DNA of 64,000 nucleotides. Origin: Culex pipiens pallens. Taxonomy: Eukaryota; Arthropoda; Insecta; Diptera; Culicidae. The notes under the pieces were generated by a model that saw only the letters and a program-made list of their open reading frames with translations, was not told the DNA's origin and ran no database searches. Positions within the stretch are counted from its first letter, which is position 1, and each line of letters begins with the position of its first letter. Location of the stretch: the NCBI RefSeq assembly GCF_016801865.2, contig NC_068937.1, positions 130,052,117 to 130,116,116 of the forward strand, in the 5' to 3' direction. This document shows, in pieces, positions 1-11,195 of the stretch. Position numbers and translations under genes: made by a program.

Positions 1-58
1 GAACCAGAACACCGAAGCGGACACGCTGGAGCAGCAATTTTTCTTCATAAATGGTTAA
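1..58 (+). CDS. Possible C-terminal end of a coding exon cut by the window edge
   Basis: The second frame is open from the window edge to a TAA at 56-58 and reads as a polar, coding-like tail ending QQFFFING (codons such as GAA GCG GAC ACG CTG GAG CAG). Only 18 residues are visible, and frame 1 is also open through this stretch, so chance is a real alternative. No family can be recognised. If real, it is the last exon of a plus-strand gene lying left of the window, and the following bases would be its 3' UTR. Confidence 0.15.
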   Translation, partial: NQNTEADTLEQQFFFING

Positions 59-845
59 AACGAAAGAACTATGCGTTTGCGTTGTCGTTCGCTGGTTGTT
101 CTTGAAGTGAAAAGTTACTTCGCAAACGTTCACCTCCGCGAATTGATAGCAGTTTTATGGGAGTTGAAAATTTCTTGCCAAGTCGTTTTTCCACATCAAT
201 GTCGCTGGCAATTATCGAGGTCAGGTAAAAGGTATTTTGATCTCACCTTAAAAAGATGGCTTCTGACGCCAAACTTTTGATACATTGTCAGATGTTCCCC
301 GTCACTGAAATTGCCAGAAGGTCTTCCACACCATACCTCAATTTGACGGAAAATTCCCAAAATTAAATTACCCGGGGTTAGGGCACCGGGTGTCACACCG
401 CAGACAAACCCACAAAGTGACAACGGTATCCATTACAAGCCCCCGAGGCAATTTACGCCATTTTCCCCAGCTGCCAATAAGTACCGGCAGCCGTGCCGTG
501 CCCTCAAATGAATACTCATTTTCACTTTTTATTGCTTAAATTTAAAAAAAGAAACAAGTTTTCCCTCATTTCCACAGCGTCGTTAACTCCTCGCTCCGGA
601 TGACTTTTCGGCGAAAGTTTCCCGGGTCCCGGAAAACCGCTCCTCTTCATTTTCTGCCGAAAAGTGGAAAGTGATGGCGCGGGAAATTTCCTCAGGCGGC
701 AACGAGCTGCGGCAGCTCATCGCGCGTTTTCTTCCGGTAGATGTCACTAGTTGGTCGCAGACAATTTGAAGAAAGCAATGCGTGTGTGTGCGTGTATCGT
801 AATCATCATCAGCATCAGTTGAGGTGCAAAAGTGGTAAGAAAAAG
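59..845. other. Unique-looking GC-moderate sequence, no gene assigned
   Basis: No convincing coding exon is visible; the longest frames are under 80 codons. From about 580 to 830 the sequence is GC-richer than its surroundings and ends in a short GTGTGTGTGCGTGT run, a TCAGTT initiator-like string near 815, and a good splice-donor match AGTG/GTAAGA at 834/835. This could be the end of an untranslated first exon, but nothing downstream confirms it. Confidence 0.3.
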
Positions 846-903
846 CAAATTATGTTGTTTTTGAACGATGGACGCAAATTATGTTGTTTTTGAACGATGG
901 ACA
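846..903. repeat. Perfect 29-bp tandem duplication
   Basis: A 29-bp unit starting GCAAATTATG and ending GATGGAC occurs twice head to tail (846-874 and 875-903) without mismatch. Identical copies mean it is a recent local duplication. Confidence 0.9.
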
Positions 904-1091
904 ATTTAGAATTCTCATTTTATTTAAAAAATTGTTAATTTGTTCATAACAAGGAGCAACATTAATCCCCATTAAGCAAGAAATTATTATTATTTTTAAG
1001 GGAGGTTCATTGTAACAGGAGTTTTTTAGAAGATTAAGCAAATCGATTCGAACCATTTGAAGAGTTTATGAATCTAGGTGGGCTTCGATTT

Positions 1092-2442
1092 GGGTAATTC
1101 TCCGCCAACTCACACAGCAGTTGCCCCGACCCCTCTTCGATTTGCGTGAAACTTTGTCCTAAGGGGTAACTTTTGTCCCTGATCACGAATCCGAGGTCCG
1201 TTTTTTGATATCTCGTGACGGAGGGGCGGTACGACCCCTTCCATTTTTGAACATGCGAAAAAAGAGGTGTTTTTCAATAATTTGCAGCCTGAAACGGTGA
1301 TGAGATAGAAATTTGGTGTCAAAGGGACTTTTATGTAAAATTAGACGCCCGATTTGATGGCGTACTCAGAATTCCGAAAAAACGTATTTTTCATCGAAAA
1401 AAACACTAAAAAAGTTTTAAAAATTCTCCCATTTTCCGTTACTCGACTGTAAAAAATTTTGGAACATGTCATTTTATGGGAAATTTAATGTACTTTTCGA
1501 ATCTACATTGTCCCAGAAGGGTCATTTTTTCATTTAGAACAAAATTTTTCATTTTAAAATTTCGTGTTTTTTCTAACTTTGCAGGGTTATTTTTTAGAGT
1601 GTAACAATGTTCTACAAAGTTGTAGAGCAGACAATTACAAAAATTTTGATATATAGACATAAGGGGTTTGCTTATAAACATCACGAGTTATCGCGATTTT
1701 ACGAAAAAAAGTTTTGAAAAAGTTGGTCGTCATCGATCATGGCCGTTCATGGTCACCCGTGACAGACACGGACGACGAAACAAAGAGAAACGCAAAAAGT
1801 AACTTTTTCAAAACTTTTTTTCGTAAAATCGCGATAACTCGTGATGTTTATAAGCAAACCCCTTATGTCTATATATCAAAATTTTTGTAATTGTCTGCTC
1901 TACAACTTTGTAGAACATTGTTACACTCTAAAAAATAACCCTGCAAAGTTAGAAAAAACACGAAATTTTAAAATGAAAAATTTTGTTCTAAATGAAAAAA
2001 TGACCCTTCTGGGACAATGTAGATTCGAAAAGTACATTAAATTTCCCATAAAATGACATGTTCCAAAATTTTTTACAGTCGAGTAACGGAAAATGGGAGA
2101 ATTTTTAAAACTTTTTTAGTGTTTTTTTCGATGAAAAATACGTTTTTTCGGAATTCTGAGTACGCCATCAAATCGGGCGTCTAATTTTACATAAAAGTCC
2201 CTTTGACACCAAATTTCTATCTCATCACCGTTTCAGGCTGCAAATTATTGAAAAACACCTCTTTTTTCGCATGTTCAAAAATGGAAGGGGTCGTACCGCC
2301 CCTCCGTCACGAGATATCAAAAAACGGACCTCGGATTCGTGATCAGGGACAAAAGTTACCCCTTAGGACAAAGTTTCACGCAAATCGAAGAGGGGTCGGG
2401 GCAACTTTTCCCGATTTCGTGTGAGTTGGTAGAGAATTACCC
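1092..2442. mobile_element. Large fold-back (inverted-repeat) element, family A, nearly perfect
   Basis: The left arm (1092-1724) is the reverse complement of the right arm (1801-2442) around a 76-bp spacer. Arms appear almost identical; the one clear difference is a roughly 9-bp deletion near 1113 in the left arm. The outer ends are GGGTAATTCTC and GAGAATTACCC, flanked by ATTT on both sides (1088-1091, 2443-2446), a possible 4-bp target duplication. No transposase is present, so the element is non-autonomous. A diverged copy with the same spacer lies at 7951-8843. The short open frames mirrored in the two arms are by-products of the symmetry. Confidence 0.85.
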
Positions 2443-2446
2443 ATTT

Positions 2447-3636
2447 AAAAAATCGACAAAAACTATTTTTCAGATCATTGGAAAGATCAACTCTGAAGTT
2501 TTTAGGAAAGTGAAGGCTTGTTCATGTGGCTTGTTTTATCTGACACTTTGTCAAAAGTCGTACATTTCTCCAACGCGATTTTTAGAGTTACGATATAAGT
2601 GCTGAAAAGTTCAACATATCATGATTGCTGAAAATTTCAGCATTTAATGTTCTTTTTACTAGCTTTTGCACCCAGATTTTTGTTACAGACTTTTCAGTAT
2701 CTTCAAAACTAAAAAAAAATTGAACCACTGATATATTTTTTTATTCATCCCTTCAAGTACTGGTTCGAAAATTTGACAGTTTTGGAAAAAGAAGACAACA
2801 ACTTCATTGGTTGCTGTGCCCCCTTAACTCACTTTATGTATTTTGCAAACTAAGTCCAAATGCATTTTTTGCATATTTTTTAAAATTAAAACTGATGTAA
2901 TATTGAAAAATAACCTTAAAAGAACGAATAACAATAAACGAAATAAAAAAAAAAACAAACAAAAATCATAAAAAAATAAGTAAGTCATTTTTGTTAAACA
3001 AAATTTCTACAAAAATGATCTCTTAAATACTGGAATTTTTTTTATACAAAATCTCAAAAAGTGTGCGAATAGTATCACAAAATGTTCAGATTATCACAGT
3101 CATGCAACTGTCTCAAATAAGCAAAATATCAATGAATATATGAAAACAAAATCTAGAGTTTCACGTCTTTTTTCCATTTTTCAAAAAAGCAAATAAAAGT
3201 TTCTTAATGGCTCGTTTTTATAAACATGTGCTGAAATTTTTTTGAAGAAAAACTTAAATGTTTAGCAATGATTATTTATTTTTTCCCGATTTTCTAAAAA
3301 TAAAATGTACTGCATAAGTTTTTTCGAAGAAAATTTCAATTTTTGGCAATAATTATTTGTTTGCCTCTCCATTTGGAGAAATTTTAAAGGTTGGAGGGGG
3401 AGACAAAACATAAAACCAAATTGACCTGATGAAATTAAAAATAATTTATTGCCAATCTCAAAGAGTTGCTTATTTATTAATTCTAAATATATTTGGTCCA
3501 TGTAGTTAACCTTAAACCAATCAAATCAATTAATTTTTGAAATTGTTAAGCTTCAAGTTATTAAATTTTTCTTCCTGGTAGCAAACAATCTGCACAGTAG
3601 TCCTTATGTCCTTTTTCAGACTGAAAATAGTTAAAT
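2447..3636. other. AT-rich sequence without genes
   Basis: Low-complexity A/T-rich DNA with no coding frame of note. It contains the string GTGCTGAAAAGTTCAAC near 2600 and a small hairpin built from TGCTGAAA/TTTCAGCA near 2627, motifs that recur at 4005-4287. Confidence 0.4.
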
Positions 3637-5330
3637 CAGGCCTGCCCAACGTCCGGCCCGCGACGGTTTTTCAAAAAAGTTCTATGACAGGCCGTATACG
3701 CTGTTCATGAAATGCTCAATAAATAAATTGAGCGTCAAAGTTTAAAAAAATATCTTGTGATCAAATGTTCAGGTATTATAACAATACATTTATTTGTTTT
3801 TTTTGCTTTTGACATAAAATTCAAGGTTTTGTTTGGATTTTGCCTTTGTATTTTTTTTAAAATGATTTTATTTCACATTCAAACATTCTTTTTGCAATTC
3901 CGTCGTGAAACAACTTACTTTTCCTGTCATTCTTGAACGACGAAATAGCCTACTTTTCTGTACCAAAAATAACAGAATCGAATAGCAACAGTTTTCAAAA
4001 TAAATGCTGAAAAGTTCTACTTTTCAGCACTGAAATGGGTGCTGAAAAGTTGAACTTTTCAGCACTTGTTTTGAAAAGTAACACTTTTCAACATTGTTTT
4101 GATTTAAACGATTTATTGACAAATACATGAAAATTTGACTTAAAATTTCACTCAATTGGTGTTTTTTGGAATTGCAAAAAATGTTGTATGGAACTCGTTG
4201 CAAAACTTGATTTTTTTCAGCACTCTTCGTATTTATCCAACTCGGTGAACCTCGTTGGATAAATGTACGACTCGTGCTGAAAAAATCCTCTTTTTGCAAC
4301 TTGTTGCATAAACTACTATTATGGTTGAATTTAATTCTTATGATTACTATGTTGATATTTTCAGAATCAGTTATGAAACATGAGCAATGGTCAAAAAGAT
4401 TGCAAAAAACACTCAAGTTTTGGCTGTTTTTACTTTTTATTGAATTTAGTTTCTATTTTGAGGATTTTGAATAAAATGGATTTTCATAAATGAGTAAGCA
4501 AAAATGTCTCTTTTCAGAGCAATTTTTCAATGATAAAGTTGTGCTGGAAAGCTTTGAAAAGCAAATTAATCATATTGAAAATAAAGATCGCTCAAATAAA
4601 TTTCGTGCCTGTAAAATAATTTTGAAATAATGTGTAAAATATTTGAATAAAGGTGCAAAACAAAGCAAAAAATGTTTTTTTCGTGAAGAAGATTTGAATC
4701 CAAATTTCGTTTCAATAAATTTTATCTTGTCTCGTTGATGTTTCAAACTTGAAAATAAATGCAACGACGAAATTTGAATGTTTTTTTTTTAGGTAATGGT
4801 ATCGCGGTATTTAAATTTCAATCGACAAAACAATTTTAACAAAAAAAATCTAGCAAACACAACTTTGAAAGTTATCTTTGTTTTTCTTTTGTTTAATCAA
4901 GATGTATGAACGAGTGTTTGAATCTTATTTCCAACGCTTGTTTATTTATTTTTTGACTTGAAACAACTTGTTAAATAAATTTCGTAAAATTACACGTTAA
5001 CCTTCTTTACAGCAGGTTGATGTTAGCCCCCCTTTTCCATTTCCTGACCGTTGTATGCCCAACTAATTAGGCCCCCAGACGATGAAACGATTATACTCTG
5101 TATGATTTTAGACTGCTTTTGCTGTTGGGTTAATTTAATTTTTATGTTTAATGTTTTGTAGAATCCCTGAAGATGATGTCAAATACATGAAAACGTCGGA
5201 AGTAGAACGAAAACGGATCATTTTTGATTAATTATTTACGACTGTTAAGCCGAAAATAGGCATATTTTTTTTCAAGACTTTTTTTTAACTTTTACCAACA
5301 TTAGTTCCGGCCCGCCACTGGTTTAGAAAA
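3637..5330. mobile_element. Probable hAT-like relic with CGGCCCGC termini
   Basis: The string CAGGCCTGCCCAACGTCCGG at 3637 followed by CCCGCG resembles the CAG..TGNCCAAC..GGCCCGCG ends common in hAT-type elements. A second CCGGCCCGCCACTGG block occurs near 5306 in the same orientation. No matching inverted end or target duplication was found and no transposase motif is visible, so the boundaries are guesses and the right limit marks only the second block. Confidence 0.3.
4005..4287. repeat. Cluster of three GTGCTGAAAA hairpins
   Basis: Three inverted repeats are packed here: 4005-4029 (TGCTGAAAAGT arms), 4039-4065 (a 27-bp nearly perfect palindrome of GTGCTGAAAAGTT) and 4209-4287 (a 79-bp imperfect palindrome with arms starting GATTTTTT(T)CAGCAC and an inner ATTTATCCAAC/GTTGGATAAAT pair). 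All use the same CAGCAC/GTGCTG core. Confidence 0.7.
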
Positions 5331-5373
5331 TTCAGATCTGAGTTAAACCATTCTTACTAGAAATGTTGTTCAT

Positions 5374-5480
5374 TAGAGGTGGGCAAAACCGCTCTTTTTT
5401 AGGAGCCGCTTATTTTCGTTTGCTCATTAAATAGAGCCGCTCTTTTGAACGGCTCTTTCGCTCTTTTTCAAAATTTGGAA
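5374..5480. mobile_element. hAT-like terminus with GAGCCG subterminal repeats (fragment)
   Basis: TAGAGGTGGGCAAAACCG at 5374 matches the TAGAGNTGGGCAAA style of hAT ends, and it is followed by repeated GAGCCGCT and its complement AACGGCTCTTT. Only one end is seen; the other boundary is not identified. Confidence 0.4.
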
Positions 5481-7617
5481 GAAAAGGTTTTTATTAAGAT
5501 TCGTATGATTTGGACCTTTAAAAATTTTTTGATAAAAAAATTAAAACTAAAAACAAGAAGATGCCCTTTAAAACCATAGGTCTTGGTGGTCGATGCAACT
5601 TTAAAGAAATATATTACCACTATTTCCAATGTGTGTTCATTAAACATTGTTAAAACAAATTAATATAAATTTATGTTTCCTGAAAAAAAAAATCCAACTG
5701 TTTTCATTTAATTATCTTTTAGTTTTAATTGAGCCAAGTCAATTTTTCTGTACATTCTGGATTGATATGCGAAAGACATTAAAGAATAATTTTATAGTTT
5801 CTTGAATCGGAAGTATTATAACCATCATCTGGGGCGAAACGGGACACATGGGGCACAATATTTGGACTCAGAATAACAAAAATAGTACATCGATTTCCAA
5901 ATGTTGAGCTTTTAAGTGCTCTAAAAACTACTGTCCCTATTCAGACTGTAGTCCCGATTCGTCCCAGTTGGCGGTACTAGATATGAAGACTTAAAAAGAA
6001 TTCATTGAGCTTTTGGAGCCTGGATTATTTAGTATTAAATTTAAACAAAAAACTTCCATGGTATGCATAAAATATCTCGTTGAAATTTAATTTGAAAGAC
6101 TGTTCCGATGACTAATGAAGATGTATCATATTGAGGTATGATTTTTGTAAAATTCCCTTACTTTTCACAAAAAACACAAACTTTTTTTTAACTTCTAATA
6201 AATCTAGATGTTAAACTTAAACAATTTCTTTCTTCAATTTCCTCCATCACTCAATTGCCATCTTTTGCCAAATTTGATGTCTGTTCCTTTCCCCCCGCCA
6301 GCACCAAACTCGAAAAGTACTTCTACAGCTTGGTGTAAGGCCGAGAAATCAACGAGAGAAAGAAACAATTTCAAAAATTACATGCAAATTCGCGTAGTTA
6401 AACGTACAACGGCAGTAAAGTGGAAGATTGTCTCAATTCTAACCCCCGGAGGGGTGCCCTTTCATGGAGAGGAGAGGGAGCGGGAGGATAAGGAAATCTG
6501 CGAACGCAACTTAGGGTAGCTACAGCTGATTTTGACTTGGTTTGAAATTTCGTTCAAAAGGGGTGTTGAAAGAATAGCAATTTTGTCCCAAATCACCCCG
6601 AGATGCATTAAAAGCACTCTTTACGACAAACAGCTCTTGCTCGTGTGTGTGTTTTTGACACACGAAGATGTTTTTCCTCGCGAAAAAAAGAAGAAGACGT
6701 CGAGATGATGCGAAAATGTAATTTAAATAATGTAAAATGTATGCAATAAGTGTGACAAAATTGAAGACCAAACTGCCGGTTCCGGAAAAAAGCAGCCAAG
6801 AGGGTTGAGAGCCCGGATGACAACGAGAGGGCGTGCGGAAAATGACTTTCACCCCCGTCCTCCCAATTTCGCCGCGCTTTTCCTGGTAGTTGTTTTTACT
6901 TACAGTCATTTGGAAACTGAGCAGCGACGAAAAAAAAGAAGAGAGTATGCAAATGTGCGTATCAATAGATTAAGGGAAAGAGCAAAAACGAAGTCAGTTT
7001 TGTGGTGAATTTTCAGTTACAGTAATGACCATATGGTGGGTCCAAAAAGAGAGCAACAAAAAACTTTATGGACATTTTTTATACGGAACGAAAGCACATA
7101 CGAGCACATAATTCACATTTATGAATTCATGCGAAATGGATATGGCGTGCAGCACACATTCACCACAAAAGAGAGAAGTCTCGAAAGCTTGGATGTGTAT
7201 GTGTGTTTGTGAGGAAAAAGTCTGACGGGCTACGTGAACACGCATAATTGTGCAAAAGTAATCAAAAGTGTACAATTTTGACTTCCCCTGAGCTGGGTGA
7301 TGGCCTCGGTGGACCAATGTCAGCCGAAAATAGCTTTTAATTGCATTTTTCATGCATTGTACACTTAAATATGCCAACCTGAGAGTGAAAATCCTATCAA
7401 CCTTATAATGAAGAGTCTTGAAAGATGACTCTTTTTATGTGCATAATTATTTTGGACGGCATTTTGCAACATTTCTTTGAAGTCTTAGTCATTATTAAGT
7501 TTCAGTTACAATTATTAATTAAACATACAATTCAGCATGTCACTGTATCAAACTCATTCCAAAGTTAAATTAATAAAATAAGAATCATTTGAAGGCATTT
7601 GCGATAAGAGGTCGAAT
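5481..7617. other. Mixed AT-rich and unique GC-moderate sequence, no gene assigned
   Basis: 5481-6200 is AT-rich. Within it, 5825-5990 carries a GGGGCGAAACGGGAC block followed by a CTACTGTCCC(T/A)ATTCAGACT segment that is also present at 27618-27690, so it is a dispersed repeat. 6200-7400 is more balanced in composition, with open frames up to about 130 codons on either strand, none with recognisable domains or coherent splice signals. Confidence 0.35.
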
Positions 7618-7620
7618 GCC

Positions 7621-7799
7621 GAAAAGAAAATTTAATTCTGCATGTAATATTACATATAATTTCACCAAAAGAGAGTGTCTAGGGCATTTGTGAAAAAAAA
7701 TGTCCCGAAAAAGAAAAGAAAATTTAATTCTGCATGTAATATTACATATAATTTCACCAAAAGAGAGTGTCTAGGGCATTTGTGAAAAAAAATGTCCCG
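7621..7799. repeat. 87-bp tandem duplication
   Basis: The segment from GAAAAGAAAATTTAATTCTG to AATGTCCCG (7621-7707) is repeated at 7713-7799, separated by five A/G bases. The copies appear identical, so the duplication is young. Confidence 0.9.
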
Positions 7800-7950
7800 T
7801 CCCAGAGGGTGCCGGAGCACCAAAACTTCTTACCATGGTGGCTTCCAACGATTTATTGCTCTAACAATTAACAGGAATGTGAGCGGGAGATCCTCACGTT
7901 TCGTCTTCCACTGTAGTTTCAGAAATTTATTGCTGTTCGAATATTCGTTT

Positions 7951-8843
7951 ATTTTAAAATTTCGTGTTTTTCTAACTTTGCAGAGTTATTTTTAAAGTGT
8001 AATAATGTTCTACAAAATTGTAGAGCAGACAATTACAAAACATTTTATATATAAACATAAGGGGTTTGCTTATAAGCATCAGGAATCATCGCAATTTTAC
8101 GAAAAAAAAGTTTTGAAAAAGTTGATCGTCGTCGATCATGGCCGTTCATCGTCACCCGCGACAGACACGGACGACGAAACAAAGAGAAACGCAAAAAGTA
8201 ACATATTCAAAACTTTTTTTTTCCTAAAATCGCGATAACTCCTGATGTTTATAAGCAAACCCCTTATGTTTATATATAAAATGTTTTGTAATTGTCTGCT
8301 CTACAATTTTGTAAAACCTTATTACACTCTTAAAAATAACCCTGCAAAGTTAGAAAAAAACACGAAATTTTAAAATGAAAATTTTTGTTCTAAATGAAAA
8401 AATCACCCTTCTGGGTCAATGTAGATTCGAAAAGTTCATTAAATTTCCCTAAAAATGACATGTTCCAAAAATGTGTAGAGTCGAGTAACGAAAAATGGGA
8501 GAGTTTTTAAACTTTTTAAGTATTTTTTCGATGAAAATACGTTTTTTTTCGGAATTCTGAGTACGCCATTAATCCGGGCGTCTAATTTTACATAAAAGTC
8601 CTTTTGACACCAAATTTCTAACTCATCATCGTTTCTGGCTGCAAATTATTGAAAAACACCACATTTTTCGCATGTTCAAAAATGAAAAGGGTCGTACCAC
8701 CCCTCCGTCACGAGATATCAAAAAAACGGACCTCGGATTCGTGACCAGGGACAAAAGTTACCACTTAGGACAAAGTTTTACGCAAATCGAAGAGGGTTCG
8801 GGGCAACTTTTCCCGATTTCGTGTGAGTTGGTAGAGAATTGCC
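7951..8843. mobile_element. Fold-back element, family A, second diverged and truncated copy
   Basis: Starting at ATTTTAAAATTTCGTG, this follows the inner part of the left arm of 1092-2442, then the same spacer (CGATCATGGCCGTTCATC...), then a full right arm ending GAGAATTGCC near 8843. The outer ~460 bp of the left arm is missing. Many substitutions and small indels between its arms show it is older than the first copy. Confidence 0.8.
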
Positions 8844-9084
8844 TACATAGAATGCCTACATATGAATGTTAGTACGAAATTTTTGGGATATACTGTATTT
8901 TTTGTCTAATAAATTTTTATAAGATTTTCCATTGTTTCAAAAAAACATAGTTTTAGAATACAACTTCATATTTTGGTAATTTTACTTATCCTTCAATTAA
9001 AAAAAAAAATTGTGAGTTTTTTTGTAAGTTTTCTATGTGCCTTTTTTTAAAATATGGACAGTTCTTAAAATAAAAACTAACTTA

Positions 9085-9676
9085 ATCCACCTATGTGGTT
9101 GATGCCTTCCTCACTTTTTACCAACAATGGGTAATATGAGTGGTTTGAACACATACTTCAGCTATTTTTTTAGATCCAGAAAAATAAGTGCATAGATATA
9201 ACTTAAGTGGTTATAACTCGATACAGGGTTGCCAGTTCTTCAATTTTTTAGACTCGTTGGAAAAGTATTTCAATTACCTAACCAACGATGGGTCGGATGA
9301 TGGATCCGGACATCGTTTATATGCATATAAATGAGATCCGGATATATATGAAAACACATTTTTATACATAACTTTTGAACTAGTTATCGAAACTCCAAAC
9401 AATTTAATAGCGATGTATGGGACCCTAAACCAAGTCGAATGCAACTGGTTTGGTCAAAATCGGTTCAGCCAGTGCTGAGAAAACTCAGTGAGAATTTTGG
9501 TCACATACATACATACACACACACATACACACACACATACACACACACATACAGACATTTGTTCAGTTTTCGATTCTGAGTCGATATGTATACATAAAAG
9601 TGGGTCTTTGAGCTTTTAATAAAAAGTTCATTTTTAGAGCAGGATTATAGCCTTACCTCAGTGAGGAAGGCAAAAT
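9085..9676. mobile_element. MITE with TGCCTTCCTCAC / GTGAGGAAGGCA ends
   Basis: TGCCTTCCTCAC at 9103-9114 is inverted at 9661-9672. The interior carries GGTCAAAATCGGTTCAGCC and CAGTGCTGAGAAAACTCAG, which I recall as part of a very common mosquito repeat (recollection, not searched). A CATA/CA microsatellite occupies about 9503-9556. A reversed partial copy lies at 31792-32026. No coding capacity. Confidence 0.6.
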
Positions 9677-9745
9677 AAAAAAAATATAGAAAGTTCGACT
9701 AACTTCATTTTGTTGGTAGTTTTTGCATTCTTTTACACAAATCTC

Positions 9746-10197
9746 GTAAACTGGGGTGACTTTGATAGCCCTGGGTGACTTTGATAGGTTTTTCAAATGC
9801 CTGTCAAATTAATATCGAAACATTTTTGAGAATTTTTAGTATATAAGCATTAAGGGATACACAGAAAAAAATAATGTAAATTTGGAAGCTTTAATTTTGG
9901 AAGGTTGAATATTACCTCTTTTATAATGTAATTTTACCTCAATTTAGACTGAAAAAGTGACATTACAACAGAAAAGTGGTAAAATTACACATTTCCAGAG
10001 GTAAAATTACACCTTTTTTCTGACATAAAAGATGTACCCCTTCCCAGATGTAATATTACCATGATTTTTTTTTCTGTGTAGCTAATTATCGAACATATAT
10101 GCAAGAATGTGACTGTTACATTGGATGTATCAAAATTAGTGGCCAAATCAAATTTCTATCAATGTCACCCCGGGCTATCAAAGCCACCCCAGTTTAC
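9746..10197. mobile_element. MITE with GTAAACTGGGGTGACTTTGA termini, interrupted
   Basis: The first 26 bases at 9746 (GTAAACTGGGGTGACTTTGA then TAGCCC) are repeated in inverted orientation at the right end (10172-10197), with one mismatch. A second GGGTGACTTTGATAGG copy follows the left end and ATCAATGTCACCCC precedes the right end, so the terminal motif is doubled. Another MITE (9858-10080) is inserted inside. Confidence 0.75.
9858..10080. mobile_element. 223-bp MITE with TACACAGAAAAAAA ends, nested
   Basis: It begins TACACAGAAAAAAA and ends TTTTTTTTTCTGTGTA, an inverted pair. The whole 223-bp sequence recurs at 60714-60936 with high similarity and the same length, which defines the element independently. 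It sits inside the 9746-10197 element. Confidence 0.8.
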
Positions 10198-10390
10198 GGT
10201 CTATCTTTTTTCAGGGTTGTGCAGTTTTTTTATGTTTGTTGAGAGAATTTGTGACAAACAATATTTATAGGATACTGATTGCAATTTTTACACTTTAACA
10301 AGTTTAATTTTGTTTATATGTTGTTCAAGAAGCTATTAAAATGTAGACCCTTTGAGGCCACAATTTTGAAGAATATTGTAGTTTTTGGGT

Positions 10391-11195
10391 AAGGCTGTTG
10401 CAAATATTTTTAGAAGTTTATGTCAAATTTTTAAATTATTTTTTTCGAAAGGATCATAAAATTTTACAAATGTTCCCTTTTTCAACATTGAAAATTTTAT
10501 CATTAGTTTTTTTTAATCTGTATTTAAATTGCACCATCAGTTTAAAAAAAGAAAACTTAAAATTTCTTATTTTTTTTCCTTATGATCGCTGTATTTCTGC
10601 AACCAAAGGTCCAATCGTCAATGTCTCTTAGGTAATTTGATGGAAATTTTCTAAAAACATATTTTTAGGATTGGACTATCATGGACACTATCATTGGACT
10701 ATCACGGACATTTTTGGTTAAAGTTAAACTATAAGTGGCTTTATCTTGAAAACGGTACACTTTATCAAAACAATTTGAGGTACTTTTCGATTGCAAATTT
10801 GATTTTCCATTAAAAACTGAAGTCAAAAAATTTGTTTGACAGAAATTTTTATTTTATCAAAAAAACACTCAAAATTTGCGGTATTTTGTCTCAAAAAACA
10901 TATGCTTGAAAAACAAAAATTAAAAAATACTGATTTTGGCAACTTGATTTTTTGTAAAAAAGGGTTTATTTAAAAATTTTGTTAGCTTTGTTTTTTCGGA
11001 AAGTCCTCATTAATACCTACAGTTTTGCCGGAGACACCAAATCGATCAGAAAATTCCTTCAAAAGATAAAGAGTTTCGAATATTAACGTGGCTTCCTTGG
11101 TAATAGGCAAGGTCCCCACAAAGTTTAAGCTAATTAAAAAGATACAAAAAATAAAAAAGTGTCGAAATCGGCCGTTTCGCAAAAAATTGCTCATC
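10391..11195. mobile_element. Composite relic: GGCCGTTGC-type end joined to fold-back family B half
   Basis: AAGGCTGTTGCAAATATTTTT at 10391 matches the left end of the 33969-34440 MITE. From about 10570 to 11195 the sequence follows one half of the family-B fold-back element (compare 27960-28593 and 22490-23039): CAACCAAAGGTCCAAT, GAGGTACTTTTCGATTGC, CCGGAGACACCAAATCGATC, and a degenerate AATTGCTC end. Both are decayed. Confidence 0.5.
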
